From assembly GCF_900156425.1 (NCBI RefSeq), contig NZ_FTNO01000001.1, positions 1,364,001 through 1,428,000 of the forward strand: a DNA stretch of 64,000 nucleotides, in the 5' to 3' direction. The stretch comes from Haladaptatus litoreus. GTDB lineage: Archaea; Halobacteriota; Halobacteria; Halobacteriales; Haladaptataceae. A model generated the notes under the pieces. It was given only the letters and a program-made list of their open reading frames with translations, did not search any database and had not been told where the DNA came from. The stretch's first letter is position 1. Every line of letters begins with the position of its first letter. The translations under genes were made by a program, and so were the position numbers. Shown here one piece after another: positions 41,898 to 51,399 of the stretch.

Positions 41898-42529
41898 GCG
41901 ACGATGCGCACCTCCACGACGTTGTAGACGACGCCGTCGCTCGCGTCGTTCGCGTAGAACTCCTCCGGGTCGAGTTCGGCGAGCGTTCGATTGTCGGCGT
42001 TCTCGGGCCCGGTGAGAGTCATATCGTCGTACAGAACGACGGTGTGGGTCGCCACGACCGCGTTCGAGGACGGAACGCCGCGGTAGACGACACGCTCGGT
42101 GGCGGTTTCGGTCGGGTCGCCCGGCAGTCGGTAGGTGACGTAGAGGTTGTAGACGTAGCCCTGTCGAGTCAGCGTTGATTCGAGCGTTTCCCCGAGCGAA
42201 TCACAGGTCGCGTCCGGCGATTTCGCTGGCGCACAGGGCGGTGCGTGGCCGTAGCCGACTTCGGTTGTGTTCGCATACGCAAAGCCGCCGGTTTCGTTTC
42301 CGTTGCTCGCGTTCCAGTAGCGAGTGAGGTTTTCGACCGACCCGTCCGCCGCACCGATTCGCAGGGCGTCGTTCGTCTGAATCCGCAGTTGAGATTTCAC
42401 GTCTTGGTCGACCGTCCCCGCCGTCGTAGGGGTCAGAACGACAGACTGCAATGCGAACAGCAGTGCAGTCAACACGATGAGCGCGCCGACGAATCCTTCG
42501 AGGGTGTACGCCTGCGCTCTGTTGCCCAT
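41891..42529 (-). CDS. DUF7288 family pilin-like protein
   Basis: 212 aa from MGNRAQAYTLEGFVGALIVL, a prepilin-like N-terminus (A-Y-T-L-E-G-F with Glu at position 5 of the mature form). Outer Cys occur in APPCAPAKSPDATC. An alternative ATG at 42571 would add 14 basic residues and overlap the previous stop by 7 nt. Its role is probably a minor pilin. Confidence 0.83.
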   Translation of the reverse strand: MGNRAQAYTLEGFVGALIVLTALLFALQSVVLTPTTAGTVDQDVKSQLRIQTNDALRIGAADGSVENLTRYWNASNGNETGGFAYANTTEVGYGHAPPCAPAKSPDATCDSLGETLESTLTRQGYVYNLYVTYRLPGDPTETATERVVYRGVPSSNAVVATHTVVLYDDMTLTGPENADNRTLAELDPEEFYANDASDGVVYNVVEVRIVAW

Positions 42530-42564
42530 CCTGTTCCGCCTTCTCCTTCCGCCCTTCTCCCCGT

Positions 42565-43023
42565 CTACCATACTCTCACCGTCAGTCGGTATGCGTCGTC
42601 GCTGATGACGACAGTTCGACTCGATGCCGCGGTCGGTTGCCCGTCGAGCGAGTCACCCGCCGTCGCTGCGACGGCGGGCGACCCGACCGCAACAGCATCG
42701 TTCGTGTCTGGGTCGGAAATGCTGACGTTGACCCGTGCGGTGGCGGGGAAGCCGAGAGTAGCGCGGAGGTCGTCGCTTTCCGGATTGTCCTCGAAAAACG
42801 CCGCCGTTCGGGACTCGTTCAGCACGTTCGGCGTTTCCGGCGACGAAAGCGTTTCCACGAGATGTCCGGCACCGCGGTCGGCGCGGGCCGTCGTCGCGTC
42901 GTCGATGGGCGCGGTGAACGGCGCGAAAACGCTCGGCAGAAACGCGACGACGAACGTCACGGTCAACAGGAAAACGCTGATGCCGACGACGTAATCGTTC
43001 AGGGTTTGGCCTCGGTCGTCCAT
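42565..43023 (-). CDS. DUF7287 family pilin-like protein
   Basis: 152 aa: MDDRGQTLNDYVVGISVFLL then TVTFVVAFLPSVFAP, i.e. a basic-free but prepilin-like N-terminus with one helix. The remainder is a small outer domain. It follows the platform protein with one base between the genes. Confidence 0.83.
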   Translation of the reverse strand: MDDRGQTLNDYVVGISVFLLTVTFVVAFLPSVFAPFTAPIDDATTARADRGAGHLVETLSSPETPNVLNESRTAAFFEDNPESDDLRATLGFPATARVNVSISDPDTNDAVAVGSPAVAATAGDSLDGQPTAASSRTVVISDDAYRLTVRVW

Positions 43024-43024
43024 C

Positions 43025-45055
43025 TTAGCCCACCAACATCCAGACGGCCAGCGCGATGGTTGCGAGCGTTACCGAGAACTTGACTCCGGAAAGGAGGTCT
43101 GCGTCCCGAATGTAGCCACTGATGAACCCCGAGAGGATGGCTTGGATGGTCACGGCGTGGAAAAACAGCATCGAGAGGGCGTCGGTATCGACGCCCTCGC
43201 CGAGATTCATCCCGGACGAGGAAGCATCCGACCCGCCGCCCGCCTGCTCCGACAGTCCCGCCATCACGTCCAAAAACTGCGTCTTCAGGATGGCCATCAC
43301 CGCGAGCAGTGTGAGGTAGGTCATGATGATGATGACAACCTGCATTCTGGCGCGGGAACGTCGCTCTCTGGCGATGTCGTCCTGATTCTCGCTGGTCTGG
43401 GCCGCGGTCGTCAGGACGGCGGTAATCTGGCTCGACGCCTCCTGTGCCTTGCTGATGAGTTTGACCGTTCGCGCGAGGCGAGGCAGGTGATAGCGATTGT
43501 TGAACTCGATGAACGCCGTCTCCATGCTCATCCCGTAGTTCACTTTCGCGTGAATCTGGTCGAACTCGCTCGCGAGTTTGCCAGTCGAGGTGTCCGCCAC
43601 GGTTTTGACGGATTCGAGCAGGGTCAGTCCCGTGTCGTTCGCGCTCGACAGTTTTCGCAGGTCGTCCGAAAGCTTTCGCAGTACCGACCGCCGCGAGTGG
43701 ATGTTCCACTCGCGGAACACTGCCAGCGGAACTCCGTTCACGTACAGCGGAACGTAGACGAAGACGAACGTCGTCCAAACCGGATTCGCGACGAATCCGC
43801 CCGGGGAGGCCGGAAACGCGCCCGTCCACACCGCGCTGGCGACGAGCACCAACGACGCCGGAATCGTGATGCCGAGTACGAAAAGCGGATTGTCGCGGAA
43901 GAAATAGTGCGGGCGCTTCAGCAGTTCGACGGTAGTGTGAGTTCCCTCCCGACTCTTGATTCGGTCGAAGACGGAGTAGTTCCCGACAAATTCCTCGACC
44001 AGACCGAGGTGGAGCAGTCCGGCACCCGAGACGGTTTCCAGTCGGTCGTCATCGCCGGGGTCGAGGTAGCCACTGCCGGGTTCGTCCTGTTTCACGGTGG
44101 AAACGAGGACGAGGAAGCCGACGCCGATGAGCGGAATCAAGCCGTACACCGTCGCGTAGAGCAAGGTTTCTTTCGCCTCCCCCATGATGCCCATGATGAC
44201 GAGGATGATGATGAGCAGGAGTGGAAAGAGCGAGAGGGTCATGTACATCTCGCCGAACAGTTCCAGCGTTTCGAGCGTCAACTCCTGTTCCTGCTTGGCG
44301 GTTCGCATGTGTTTTTCCTTCTTGTCGTCCAGAAATCCGGTCATATCACCGCCGCTGTTGACGATGGAGAGCATGTCCGTGAAGAACTGACCCAACTCGT
44401 CGCTGGGCGTTTCGAGCGACCGCTTTCGGATGGCGGTTCGGTAATCCGTATCGAAATAATCCGTTTCCTGCACGATGCTCTGGAACTCACGGGACACCTC
44501 ACCGTAGGTGTCGTCGGCTTTCGCCATCGCCTCCAGAATTTCCAGTTGATTCAGCCCCCCAATCGAGAGGGCGTATATGAACGAAATCGCATCCGGAAGG
44601 AGCATGTTGATTTCACGCTTTCGCGCGCTTGCTCGACTGTAGGGGATTGCGACGACAGTTCCGAACCCGCCCACGAATCCGAGCGTTCCGAGAACGACGC
44701 CGGTTCCGACAATCAGTGCGGGAATCTTCAGCGCGTTCAGCACGTCCGCAGTCGCACCCGTGACGGGCACGCCGAGCCAGACGCCGCCACCACCGATGAG
44801 TCCGAGCGAAACCAATAGATAGCCGAGTAGAAGACCGACGAGCCACAGTACGAGTCCTGTGAGGGTACCCACTGCAAGACCGCGAGAGAGATACAACTCC
44901 GCGGTTTCCGGCATACGAGCCTCGGCGAGTTTGTCGTCGAGACTGCCGACGAAATCGCTGTTCTCCGAGAACAGTCGGTCGTACACCGGGTAGAAGGTGT
45001 CCGCAAGCCTGTCGGCACTCGTTCCGTTTCGAGACGTGGCGGAGCCGTGACTCAT
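43025..45055 (-). CDS. Type II/IV secretion platform protein (GspF/TadC family)
   Basis: 676 aa with two T2SSF modules: about 150-300 (SFIYALSIGGLNQLEILEAM) and about 450-620 (RKLSDDLRKLSSANDTGLTL). About nine membrane helices are seen, including LGYLLVSLGLIGGGG and TLSLFPLLLIIILVIMG. It is the inner-membrane platform on which the pilus ATPase turns. It starts in the last 4 nt of the ATPase gene (ATGA). The size (both modules duplicated) is normal for archaea. Confidence 0.9.
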   Translation of the reverse strand: MSHGSATSRNGTSADRLADTFYPVYDRLFSENSDFVGSLDDKLAEARMPETAELYLSRGLAVGTLTGLVLWLVGLLLGYLLVSLGLIGGGGVWLGVPVTGATADVLNALKIPALIVGTGVVLGTLGFVGGFGTVVAIPYSRASARKREINMLLPDAISFIYALSIGGLNQLEILEAMAKADDTYGEVSREFQSIVQETDYFDTDYRTAIRKRSLETPSDELGQFFTDMLSIVNSGGDMTGFLDDKKEKHMRTAKQEQELTLETLELFGEMYMTLSLFPLLLIIILVIMGIMGEAKETLLYATVYGLIPLIGVGFLVLVSTVKQDEPGSGYLDPGDDDRLETVSGAGLLHLGLVEEFVGNYSVFDRIKSREGTHTTVELLKRPHYFFRDNPLFVLGITIPASLVLVASAVWTGAFPASPGGFVANPVWTTFVFVYVPLYVNGVPLAVFREWNIHSRRSVLRKLSDDLRKLSSANDTGLTLLESVKTVADTSTGKLASEFDQIHAKVNYGMSMETAFIEFNNRYHLPRLARTVKLISKAQEASSQITAVLTTAAQTSENQDDIARERRSRARMQVVIIIMTYLTLLAVMAILKTQFLDVMAGLSEQAGGGSDASSSGMNLGEGVDTDALSMLFFHAVTIQAILSGFISGYIRDADLLSGVKFSVTLATIALAVWMLVG

Positions 45056-48000
45056 TCCCCGTCCTCCGCGGTAGACTCTGGTTCCTCGTTGTCCGCGACC
45101 GTCGCCTCCTCGAACTCACCGAACGGGTTGTCGCTCAGAACCGACGAGGGATGGTGGTCGCGGGGGTCGTCGTCGCGGAGGTGGTCGTCGTGGCGACCGT
45201 CGCTACGCAGGCGGTTGTCGTCTCCGGACAAGTCATCTGAATCAGCGCGAACCGATTCGGAACGAATCGGTTCGCCCGCGGGTTTCGAAGTGTCGGCCAG
45301 CGCAACGGCGAGGCTGTCGTCTCCAACCTGCACGTCACGGTACTGGTCGAACAGCACGTCTTCCGCCTCGGCGAGGATGTCCTTCGACAGTTGCGCGACT
45401 TCCTCGGTTGGGTCGGGTCGCGGAACCATCTCCTCTTTTTTCGGGTCGATGTCGATGAGAACGCTCTCCATCTCGCGGAGGTCGGCGAGACTGTCTTCCA
45501 GTTCGTCGTTTGCGACCAGCGCGAGAATGGTGTCCGGGTCGTTGATGAACGCCTGAATCGTCGCCGCGACCTGCGTGTAGCCGTTCAGGCCGTTGTCGAG
45601 GAGGTAGGCGAGGATGGTTCGGAGCATGAGCAGTTCGGATTCGAGTCGCTCCTGCGTCCACCCGCGGTCGAACTTTATCTCTTCTAGCGTGTTCGATCCG
45701 GTGAGGCGTTCGTGTTCGTCGGTTTCGGCGCGCCACTGGAATACGTCTTTGACGTTGATTTCGTCGTTTTCAGTGTCGTAGTGGTTGATTTCGGTGAGCG
45801 ATTTCGTGCGCCTGACTTTGCTCCCTTTGACTCGCGTCTGGGTCTGTACGGAAACCAAATCGAGCGCCGTGAACAGCGTCTTCGAGACGTTGATCGGCTC
45901 TGTGGTGAATCGCTTCAGCACCTCGCCCACGGTGTCGGCGTGGAAGGTCGTGTAGGTCGTGTGCCCCGTGGACATGACCTGAAAGAGGGTGCGACCTTCC
46001 TCACCCCGAATCTCACCCATCACGATGTAGTCGGGTCGCTGGCGGAGTGCGGCCTCCAGCAGGTCGAACTCGTCCACGTCGCCCCTGTCGTCGTCGGAGA
46101 ACGAGGGTCGGGTGACGCTGGCAATCCAGTTTCGCTGTGGTAGTTCGACTTCGCGGGTGTCTTCGATGGAGACGATTTTCGTACTGCTCGGGATGAACAG
46201 CGACACAGCGTTCAGGCTGGTCGTCTTCCCGGAGGCAGTACCTCCGGCGAAGATGAGTGACCGGTGGTTCTCGATTGCCAACCAGAGGAAGCCATTTCTT
46301 CCAGCGAAAACGTGTTCCAGTTGATGAGGTCGAGGGGCGTGAACGGCACGTCCTTGAACTGGCGGATGGTGTAGTTCGTTCCGTGGTCGGAGACTTCCCT
46401 TCCGAGGGTCAACTGCGCACGGGAACCGTCGGGAAGCGTGGCGTCAACCTGCGGTTGGCGCTTGCTGATACCTTTCCCCGACCGCTGTGCGAGTTTGACG
46501 ACGAAGTCGTCCAACTCGCTCTCGCCGTGGTGGACGTTGGTGATTATCTGCTCGTAGTCGGAGTGGTAGACGAACACCGGGGAGTTGTACCCGTCACAGG
46601 AGATGTCCTCCACGTTGATGTCGTGTTTCACGCCGTCGATTCGCTCGTAGCCGATGAAATCCCGTTTCAGCAGGTAGAGCAGTTTTTCGACTTGGTACTC
46701 CGTGAGCGTATCAGCATCCTCCGCCAACAGCGCCGGTTCGGGTCGAGCCATGATGCCGCCGAGTTCGCCACCCTCGTCGTCCACCTCGTGTTCCTCGATG
46801 AGCTCCTCGATTCGGGTTCTGACTCCTCGACGTCGGTTTTCGTCGCCGACGTGTTCTGCGAGCAGGTCGTTCCAGCGGCCTTTGAGTTCGCCGAGATGGC
46901 CCGCGGAGTCGGCGTCTTCGAGCGCTTCTTCGTCGGTTTTCGCTGGAAGATTCGTGTCGGATTTTGCGGAGGGCGTCGCTTTTGACTCTGTCACCGATTC
47001 GATTTCAGTGGTGTCGCGCAAATCCGACGCATTGGATTCGCGTTCGTATTTGTCAACTTCGCCCTCATCCGCTGTGTCGTCAGCCGACTGGTTTGCATCC
47101 GGTTTGTCCGTATCTGCGTCCGTCGATTCTTCATTCTGCTCCTCATCCTCGTCTTCGACTGCTTTCTCCGCGTCCTCCTCTTCCGACTCCGATTCGTCTG
47201 CACCATCTTGGATTTCCTCCTCCGGTTTTCGGAATCGTTCGAGATAGGGTTCTACCTCCTCGCGGAGGCTGCGAATCGCGTCACCCGTTTGTGCGCGCGT
47301 TTCAGCACTGTAGCGATTCCACGTCTCGCGGGCGCTGTCGTACTGGGTGAGCAGTTCGGTTAGCAGTTCGGCGATTTCGTCGTCGTCCAGTTGGTAGAGG
47401 TCGTAGCGCGAGAGCAGACGGAGGGTTTCACGCTCGATAACCGCTTCTCGGTCTTGCTCTTCTGCCTCCACGACCACCTCGTCGCTCGCGTATTTGATGG
47501 AACTGCGGAGTTTTCCGGTGAGAAACTCCCGCAGGTCGTCCTCGATTCGGGTTCGGTAGGGCTCGATGAGGTAGTATTTCGTCTCGTTTTCCTTCTCGGA
47601 GTGGAAGATGATGACGAAGGAGTTGGGTTTGTTCACCCAGTAGCGGTCGATTTCGCGAAAATGAGATTTCTTCGGGAGCGGAACCGCCTTCTCCAAATCG
47701 TAGCGGTTGACCACCGTGGTGTAGCCCTCGACTGTCGAGAAGAAGGCATCCTCGTCCAACGCCTCGGGAACGTCTAGCGTTCGTTCGTCTTCGATTTCGA
47801 GGAGTTCGTTCGCCTTGGCTGCGCCCTCGGTGAGCAGGCCGGGAAGGTCGTCCTCCTCGAACCCGAGCCATTCGGCTTTGTCGAACTCGACGGTATTTCC
47901 ATCCTCGTCGCGAGGCTTTTCGTGGGGTTTCTCGCGGTCGGGTTCGTAGTAGTATTCGTAGCGAAAATGCTCCCAGAGGTACTCGCCGACCGTGACGGGG

Positions 48001-48545
48001 GTTGTTTCTGGGTCGAGAAACTCCTCGAATCGCCCGCTTCCACGGTTTCCGGCGAACGCGCCCCGAAAGAGTTGTTCCGGTAGTTCGGCTTCTTCGAATC
48101 CGAGCCATTCGGCTTTGTCGAAATGAACGACGTTTCCATCTTCGTTGCGGGGTCTTTCGTGCGGTTTCTCGCGGTCGGGTTCGTAGTAGTATTCGTAGCG
48201 GAAATGCTCCCAGAGGTAGTTCCCTAACGATACCTCTGTTTCCTCTGGGTCGAGGTATGCTTCGAAATGCGAAGCGAGCGAACGCGCTCGCTTCGCGCCG
48301 TTCTCGACGCGCGATTCGGTTTCCTCGGGGTCGAAGCCAAGAAACTCTTCGGCGGGAAACGGGCGGTCCTTTCCACGCCAGTTGGTTGGAGGGCGACCGT
48401 CTTCGTAGAAGAACTCCGTCTTGAACTCCTCCCACGTGTACGTACCGAGGGCGACGCGGGGTGGTGACCCGTCGGTGAGACGGATTCCGTCAGGGCCAGC
48501 ATCGGGGTCCCCATTCCCGAGTGCTTCGGACTCGTCACTAGCCAT
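45052..48545 (-). pseudogene. Type II/IV secretion ATPase (GspE/PilB family), split by a 1-nt frameshift
   Basis: The 5' part (46212-48545) encodes about 757 family-like residues to NWNTFSLEEMA, then goes out of frame and stops. The 3' part (45052-46281) carries on in another frame with FLWLAIENHRSLIFAGGTAS, Walker A GGTASGKT, Asp box, Walker B IVMGEIRGEEG and the His box. One missing base in the codon after ATGG (about 46292-46296) explains it. Whether this is a sequencing error, real decay or programmed shift cannot be told. The N-terminal region has three repeats of a WE-x-FR-YEYYYEP-type motif; the linker (about 450-560) is acidic and disordered. It heads the operon. Confidence 0.85.
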
Positions 48546-49157
48546 TGAATACCGCCAATCACTAATACATTAAAAATCCTTGTTAAAATTAATATACATG
48601 TGTTGAATGTCAGATTTGTAGCTATCGGTTTGCAGTCTCGTGATTTTCACTCACTAGAACGAATATATATCTGTTTATTGACGTTATTCCGCGAGAGGGG
48701 GAGAACCGGAATCCGACACGACAGTTTCCCGAAACGAGTCTTCCCGCGTGGATTCCGTGATGCCTGATTTGGCTCTATGGCGATGCCTTCGAATCGAAGT
48801 CACCGCAGTTCTGGCTGGATTCCGATGGGTAATAAATCTTTCATTGGCGACTGTGATTCGAAATCGATGGAACAGCGCGGAGAAATTCGTTTCTGAAAGT
48901 AGCTGCCGAGGGTTCCAGGGCTCGTCTGGCAGAGGACTACAGGCTTGTCGCTTGATGGGTTTCCATTCGAGGTGAAAAATCGAACGCGAGAGCCAACTCA
49001 AGCCCACTAATTTGTATGGTTTTTCAAACGACCGAAGATACGTGCTTGGACTCGCCGGGGCTTGAACAACGCCGAGACGTTCCTGCTCGCTTCGCTCCGT
49101 GGGCGTGCGTCTTGTCTAATTAAAATCCCGCTCGTCCATTCCTCACTGCGTTCGTCA
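48546..49157. other. 612-nt AT-rich region with no convincing gene
   Basis: AT-rich start (48546-48690), likely promoter DNA of the ATPase operon; the rest has only short frames without protein-like composition. 49047-49067 repeats 19 of 21 bases of the tRNA-Ala 3' end. Confidence 0.5.
49047..49067 (-). repeat. Partial copy of the tRNA-Ala 3' end
   Basis: TGGACTCGCCGGGGCTTGAAC matches 49158-49178 in 19 of 21 bases, 111 nt away. Confidence 0.55.
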
Positions 49158-49229
49158 TGGACTCGCCGGGATTTGAACCCGGGGCCTCTCCCATGCCAAG
49201 GGAGTGATCTACCACTGATCTACGAGCCC
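49158..49229 (-). tRNA. tRNA-Ala (anticodon GGC)
   Basis: 72 nt. Acceptor GGGCTCG/CGAGTCC (one G-U), discriminator A; anticodon arm CTCCC-TTGGCAT-GGGAG; T arm GGG-TTCAAATCCC. No intron and no encoded CCA. A partial copy of its 3' end lies downstream. Confidence 0.97.
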
Positions 49230-49320
49230 GCGTCTGCACTCAGTTCTTCCCGGTGGCCATTGATAAATCTCTCGAAATGGATGTGGGCGCGGTGGGCTGT
49301 AGCACGGCGGCCTGAATAGC

Positions 49321-49330
49321 AATCTTTTAA
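49321..49330 (+). promoter_or_regulatory. TATA box for the rps15 leader
   Basis: AATCTTTTAA, centred near 49328. It predicts transcription start near 49355, 185 nt before the rps15 ATG, in contrast to the leaderless rule elsewhere. Confidence 0.45.
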
Positions 49331-49354
49331 CTGCGTCCACGAATTGCTTTCCAC

Positions 49355-49540
49355 TAGGGAACGGCACAGCCGCAAATCCGACTCGTTGCGCGCGTTCGCG
49401 GGCACCTGCCCGCTCTCTTTCGGGGCAGTTGCCCCTCTTGCGCAACTTGGGATTGCGGACGTGCACCGTGGCAATCGCCACGCAGGCGGAATCCCCGCCG
49501 ACCACACTCTAGCGGCTCGTGCAGTTCCTATCCTCGAACA
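49355..49540 (+). promoter_or_regulatory. Strongly folded leader RNA upstream of rps15
   Basis: Six stems are visible. P1 CCGCAAATCC/GGGATTGCGG (49370-49379 with 49449-49458, 9 of 10 pairs). P2 GTTGCGC/GCGCAAC (49385-49391 with 49440-49446). P3 GCGGGC-ACCT-GCCCGC (49398-49413). P4 GGGGC-AGTT-GCCCC (49422-49435). P5 GTGGC-AATC-GCCAC (49468-49481). P6 GGCGG/CCGCC (49485-49499). P1-P4 form one branched domain. No second TATA is seen next to the rps15 ATG. It could be an S15 autoregulatory leader or a separate stable RNA; both are inference. Confidence 0.5.
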
Positions 49541-50002
49541 ATGGCACGAATGCACACCCGACGCCGTGGGTCATCCGGTTCGGACCGACCCGTGGCAGAC
49601 GAACCACCGGAGTGGAGCGACGTAGAAGCAGACGACGTGGAAGACCGCGTCGTCGAACTCGCGGAAGACGGCTACAGCCCGAGCGAAATCGGTCTGAAGC
49701 TCCGCGACGAAGGCGTGACCGGCACGCCCGTCCCGAACGTCAAACTCGTCACTGGCAAGAAAGTGACCGAGATTCTGGAGGAAAACGACGCAGACCCCGA
49801 CCTGCCCGAAGACCTCCGGAACCTGATGGAGCGCGCCGTGCGCCTGCGCGAACACGTTAACGAAAATCCGCAGGACAAACACAACAAGCGCGCACTTCAG
49901 AACACCGAGTCCAAAGTTCGCCGCCTCGTGAACTACTACCAAGGCGACGCGCTGGACGAGGACTTCACCTACTCCTACGACGTGGCGAAAGAACTCCTAT
50001 AA
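49541..50002 (+). CDS. rps15: 30S ribosomal protein S15
   Basis: 153 aa, the archaeal long form (MARMHTRRRGSSGSDRPVAD ... KHNKRALQNTESKVRRLVNY). It binds 16S rRNA helices 20-22. Its stop is followed at once by the ATG of the RecJ-like gene (TAAATG), so the genes are co-translated. A folded leader precedes it. Confidence 0.95.
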   Translation: MARMHTRRRGSSGSDRPVADEPPEWSDVEADDVEDRVVELAEDGYSPSEIGLKLRDEGVTGTPVPNVKLVTGKKVTEILEENDADPDLPEDLRNLMERAVRLREHVNENPQDKHNKRALQNTESKVRRLVNYYQGDALDEDFTYSYDVAKELL

Positions 50003-51163
50003 ATGGCAACGTCCGGTCGAACCGCTTCCGAGGACGCCCCCACCGCGAGCGACATCGCAGCGACGCTCCGCGACGCCGACTTCGTTCGTGTCGTCGCGTA
50101 TCCGAGCGGCGATGCACTCGCGGCCAGCGGTATCCTCGCCCGCAGTTGCGCGACCATCGGAATCCCGTTCCAAGTGAGCACGGCGCGATTCCCCGCTCAG
50201 CGCGCCAAATCGCGCGACGACGAAATCGTCGTGACGGTTGGCGCACCGGGCGGCGACGTGGCACTTCCGGAGCGTCCAGCGAGTCTCACGGCCTTCGAGG
50301 CCGGTGAGGAACTCGGTGGTGCTCCAGACCCTGTGCTCGCGCTCGCTGGCGTCGTCGCTGGCGGAACCACGCCGGGTACGTCCGACGCGTCGGACGTACC
50401 CGGATGCGCCCGACTGTTGGAGGCCGCCTCCGACAGACTGACGCGCAGACCCGGCGTTTCGACGCCCACGGAAGACCTCGCGGACGGATTGGCACATTCG
50501 ACGCTAATTCACGCGGGATTTTCGGGCAATCCGGGTGCGGTGCAGGCTGAACTCGCGGAAATCGGCCTGCCCGTCGAACTCGACGATGACGCACATCGTC
50601 GAGTTGCCTCGCTCGTCGCGCTTTCGGTCGCAGGGCCGGAGAGCGCGACGCCGCGAGCAGGCGAAAGCGTAGAAAATGCACTTCGACCCTACGAACTCGA
50701 CGACGGGCTGTTTGCGACCCTCGGCGGGTACGCCGACGTGCTCGACGCAGTCGCACGCGAGCAGTCCGGAACGGGCATCGCGCTGGCGCTCGGACACGAC
50801 GCCCGAGCGCCCGCACTGGATGCGTGGCGCGACCACGCAAAGCAAGCCCATGCGGCGCTCCACGAGGCGACAACGGGCCGATACGATGGTCTGTTCGTCG
50901 CCCGCACGGACGACGCACCCGTCGAAACGGCGGTTCGATTGCTCGGTGATTTCCGCTCGCCGGAGCCGATTGCCTTGGTCGTCACGGACGACGAGGCCGC
51001 CGCAGTCGCCGTATCCGACACCGGGCTGACCGGGTTGGGCACTGCGATGGAAACCGCCGCGGCCGAACTCGGTGGCGACGGGACGGGAAGCGCGAAACGC
51101 GGCTATGCACGGTTCGATGCGGACGCAAAGGAGTTCCTTTCGGCATTTCGGGAGGCACTATGA
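50003..51163 (+). CDS. RecJ-like (DHH superfamily) protein, degenerate active site
   Basis: 386 aa. The order of strands (VVAYPSGDALAASGILARSC) matches the DHH domain, but the His/Asp metal motif is replaced by PSGD. DHHA1-like regions follow (YDGLFVARTDDA). It probably lacks nuclease activity and is a binding partner. It sits in the conserved rps15 - RecJ-like - pcc1 - rps3ae order; its stop overlaps the pcc1 ATG by 4 nt. Confidence 0.82.
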   Translation: MATSGRTASEDAPTASDIAATLRDADFVRVVAYPSGDALAASGILARSCATIGIPFQVSTARFPAQRAKSRDDEIVVTVGAPGGDVALPERPASLTAFEAGEELGGAPDPVLALAGVVAGGTTPGTSDASDVPGCARLLEAASDRLTRRPGVSTPTEDLADGLAHSTLIHAGFSGNPGAVQAELAEIGLPVELDDDAHRRVASLVALSVAGPESATPRAGESVENALRPYELDDGLFATLGGYADVLDAVAREQSGTGIALALGHDARAPALDAWRDHAKQAHAALHEATTGRYDGLFVARTDDAPVETAVRLLGDFRSPEPIALVVTDDEAAAVAVSDTGLTGLGTAMETAAAELGGDGTGSAKRGYARFDADAKEFLSAFREAL

Positions 51164-51399
51164 GACGAGCGACGATTCGCACGGAGTTGGACGACGCCGA
51201 CGTGGTCGCCGCGTCACTCGACCCAGACAACACGCCGGAAATGAAGACGAGCGTGGAAGACGGGGAGATAGTGACGCATATCGAACGCGAGACGATCGGC
51301 GGACTCCAATCCACCGTAGACGATTACGTCGTCAACCTCTCGGTGGCAGCACAGACAGTACAGATAGCGAACGATTACAACGACACGAACTATGAGTGA
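51160..51399 (+). CDS. pcc1: KEOPS complex subunit Pcc1
   Basis: 79 aa: MRRATIRTELDDADVVAASL, SVEDGEIVTHIERE, TVDDYVVNLSVAAQTVQIAN. The small alpha/beta dimerisation subunit of the t6A tRNA-modifying KEOPS complex. It overlaps the RecJ-like gene by 4 nt and rps3ae by 8 nt. Confidence 0.92.
   Translation: MRRATIRTELDDADVVAASLDPDNTPEMKTSVEDGEIVTHIERETIGGLQSTVDDYVVNLSVAAQTVQIANDYNDTNYE

Noticed and set aside
43142..44818. 558-aa plus-strand frame over the platform gene
   Set aside because: Arg/His/Glu-rich shadow of the membrane protein on the other strand.
48684..49007. 107-aa minus-strand frame in the AT-rich gap
   Set aside because: Ser/Arg/Thr-rich with no hydrophobic core or start signal; looks random.
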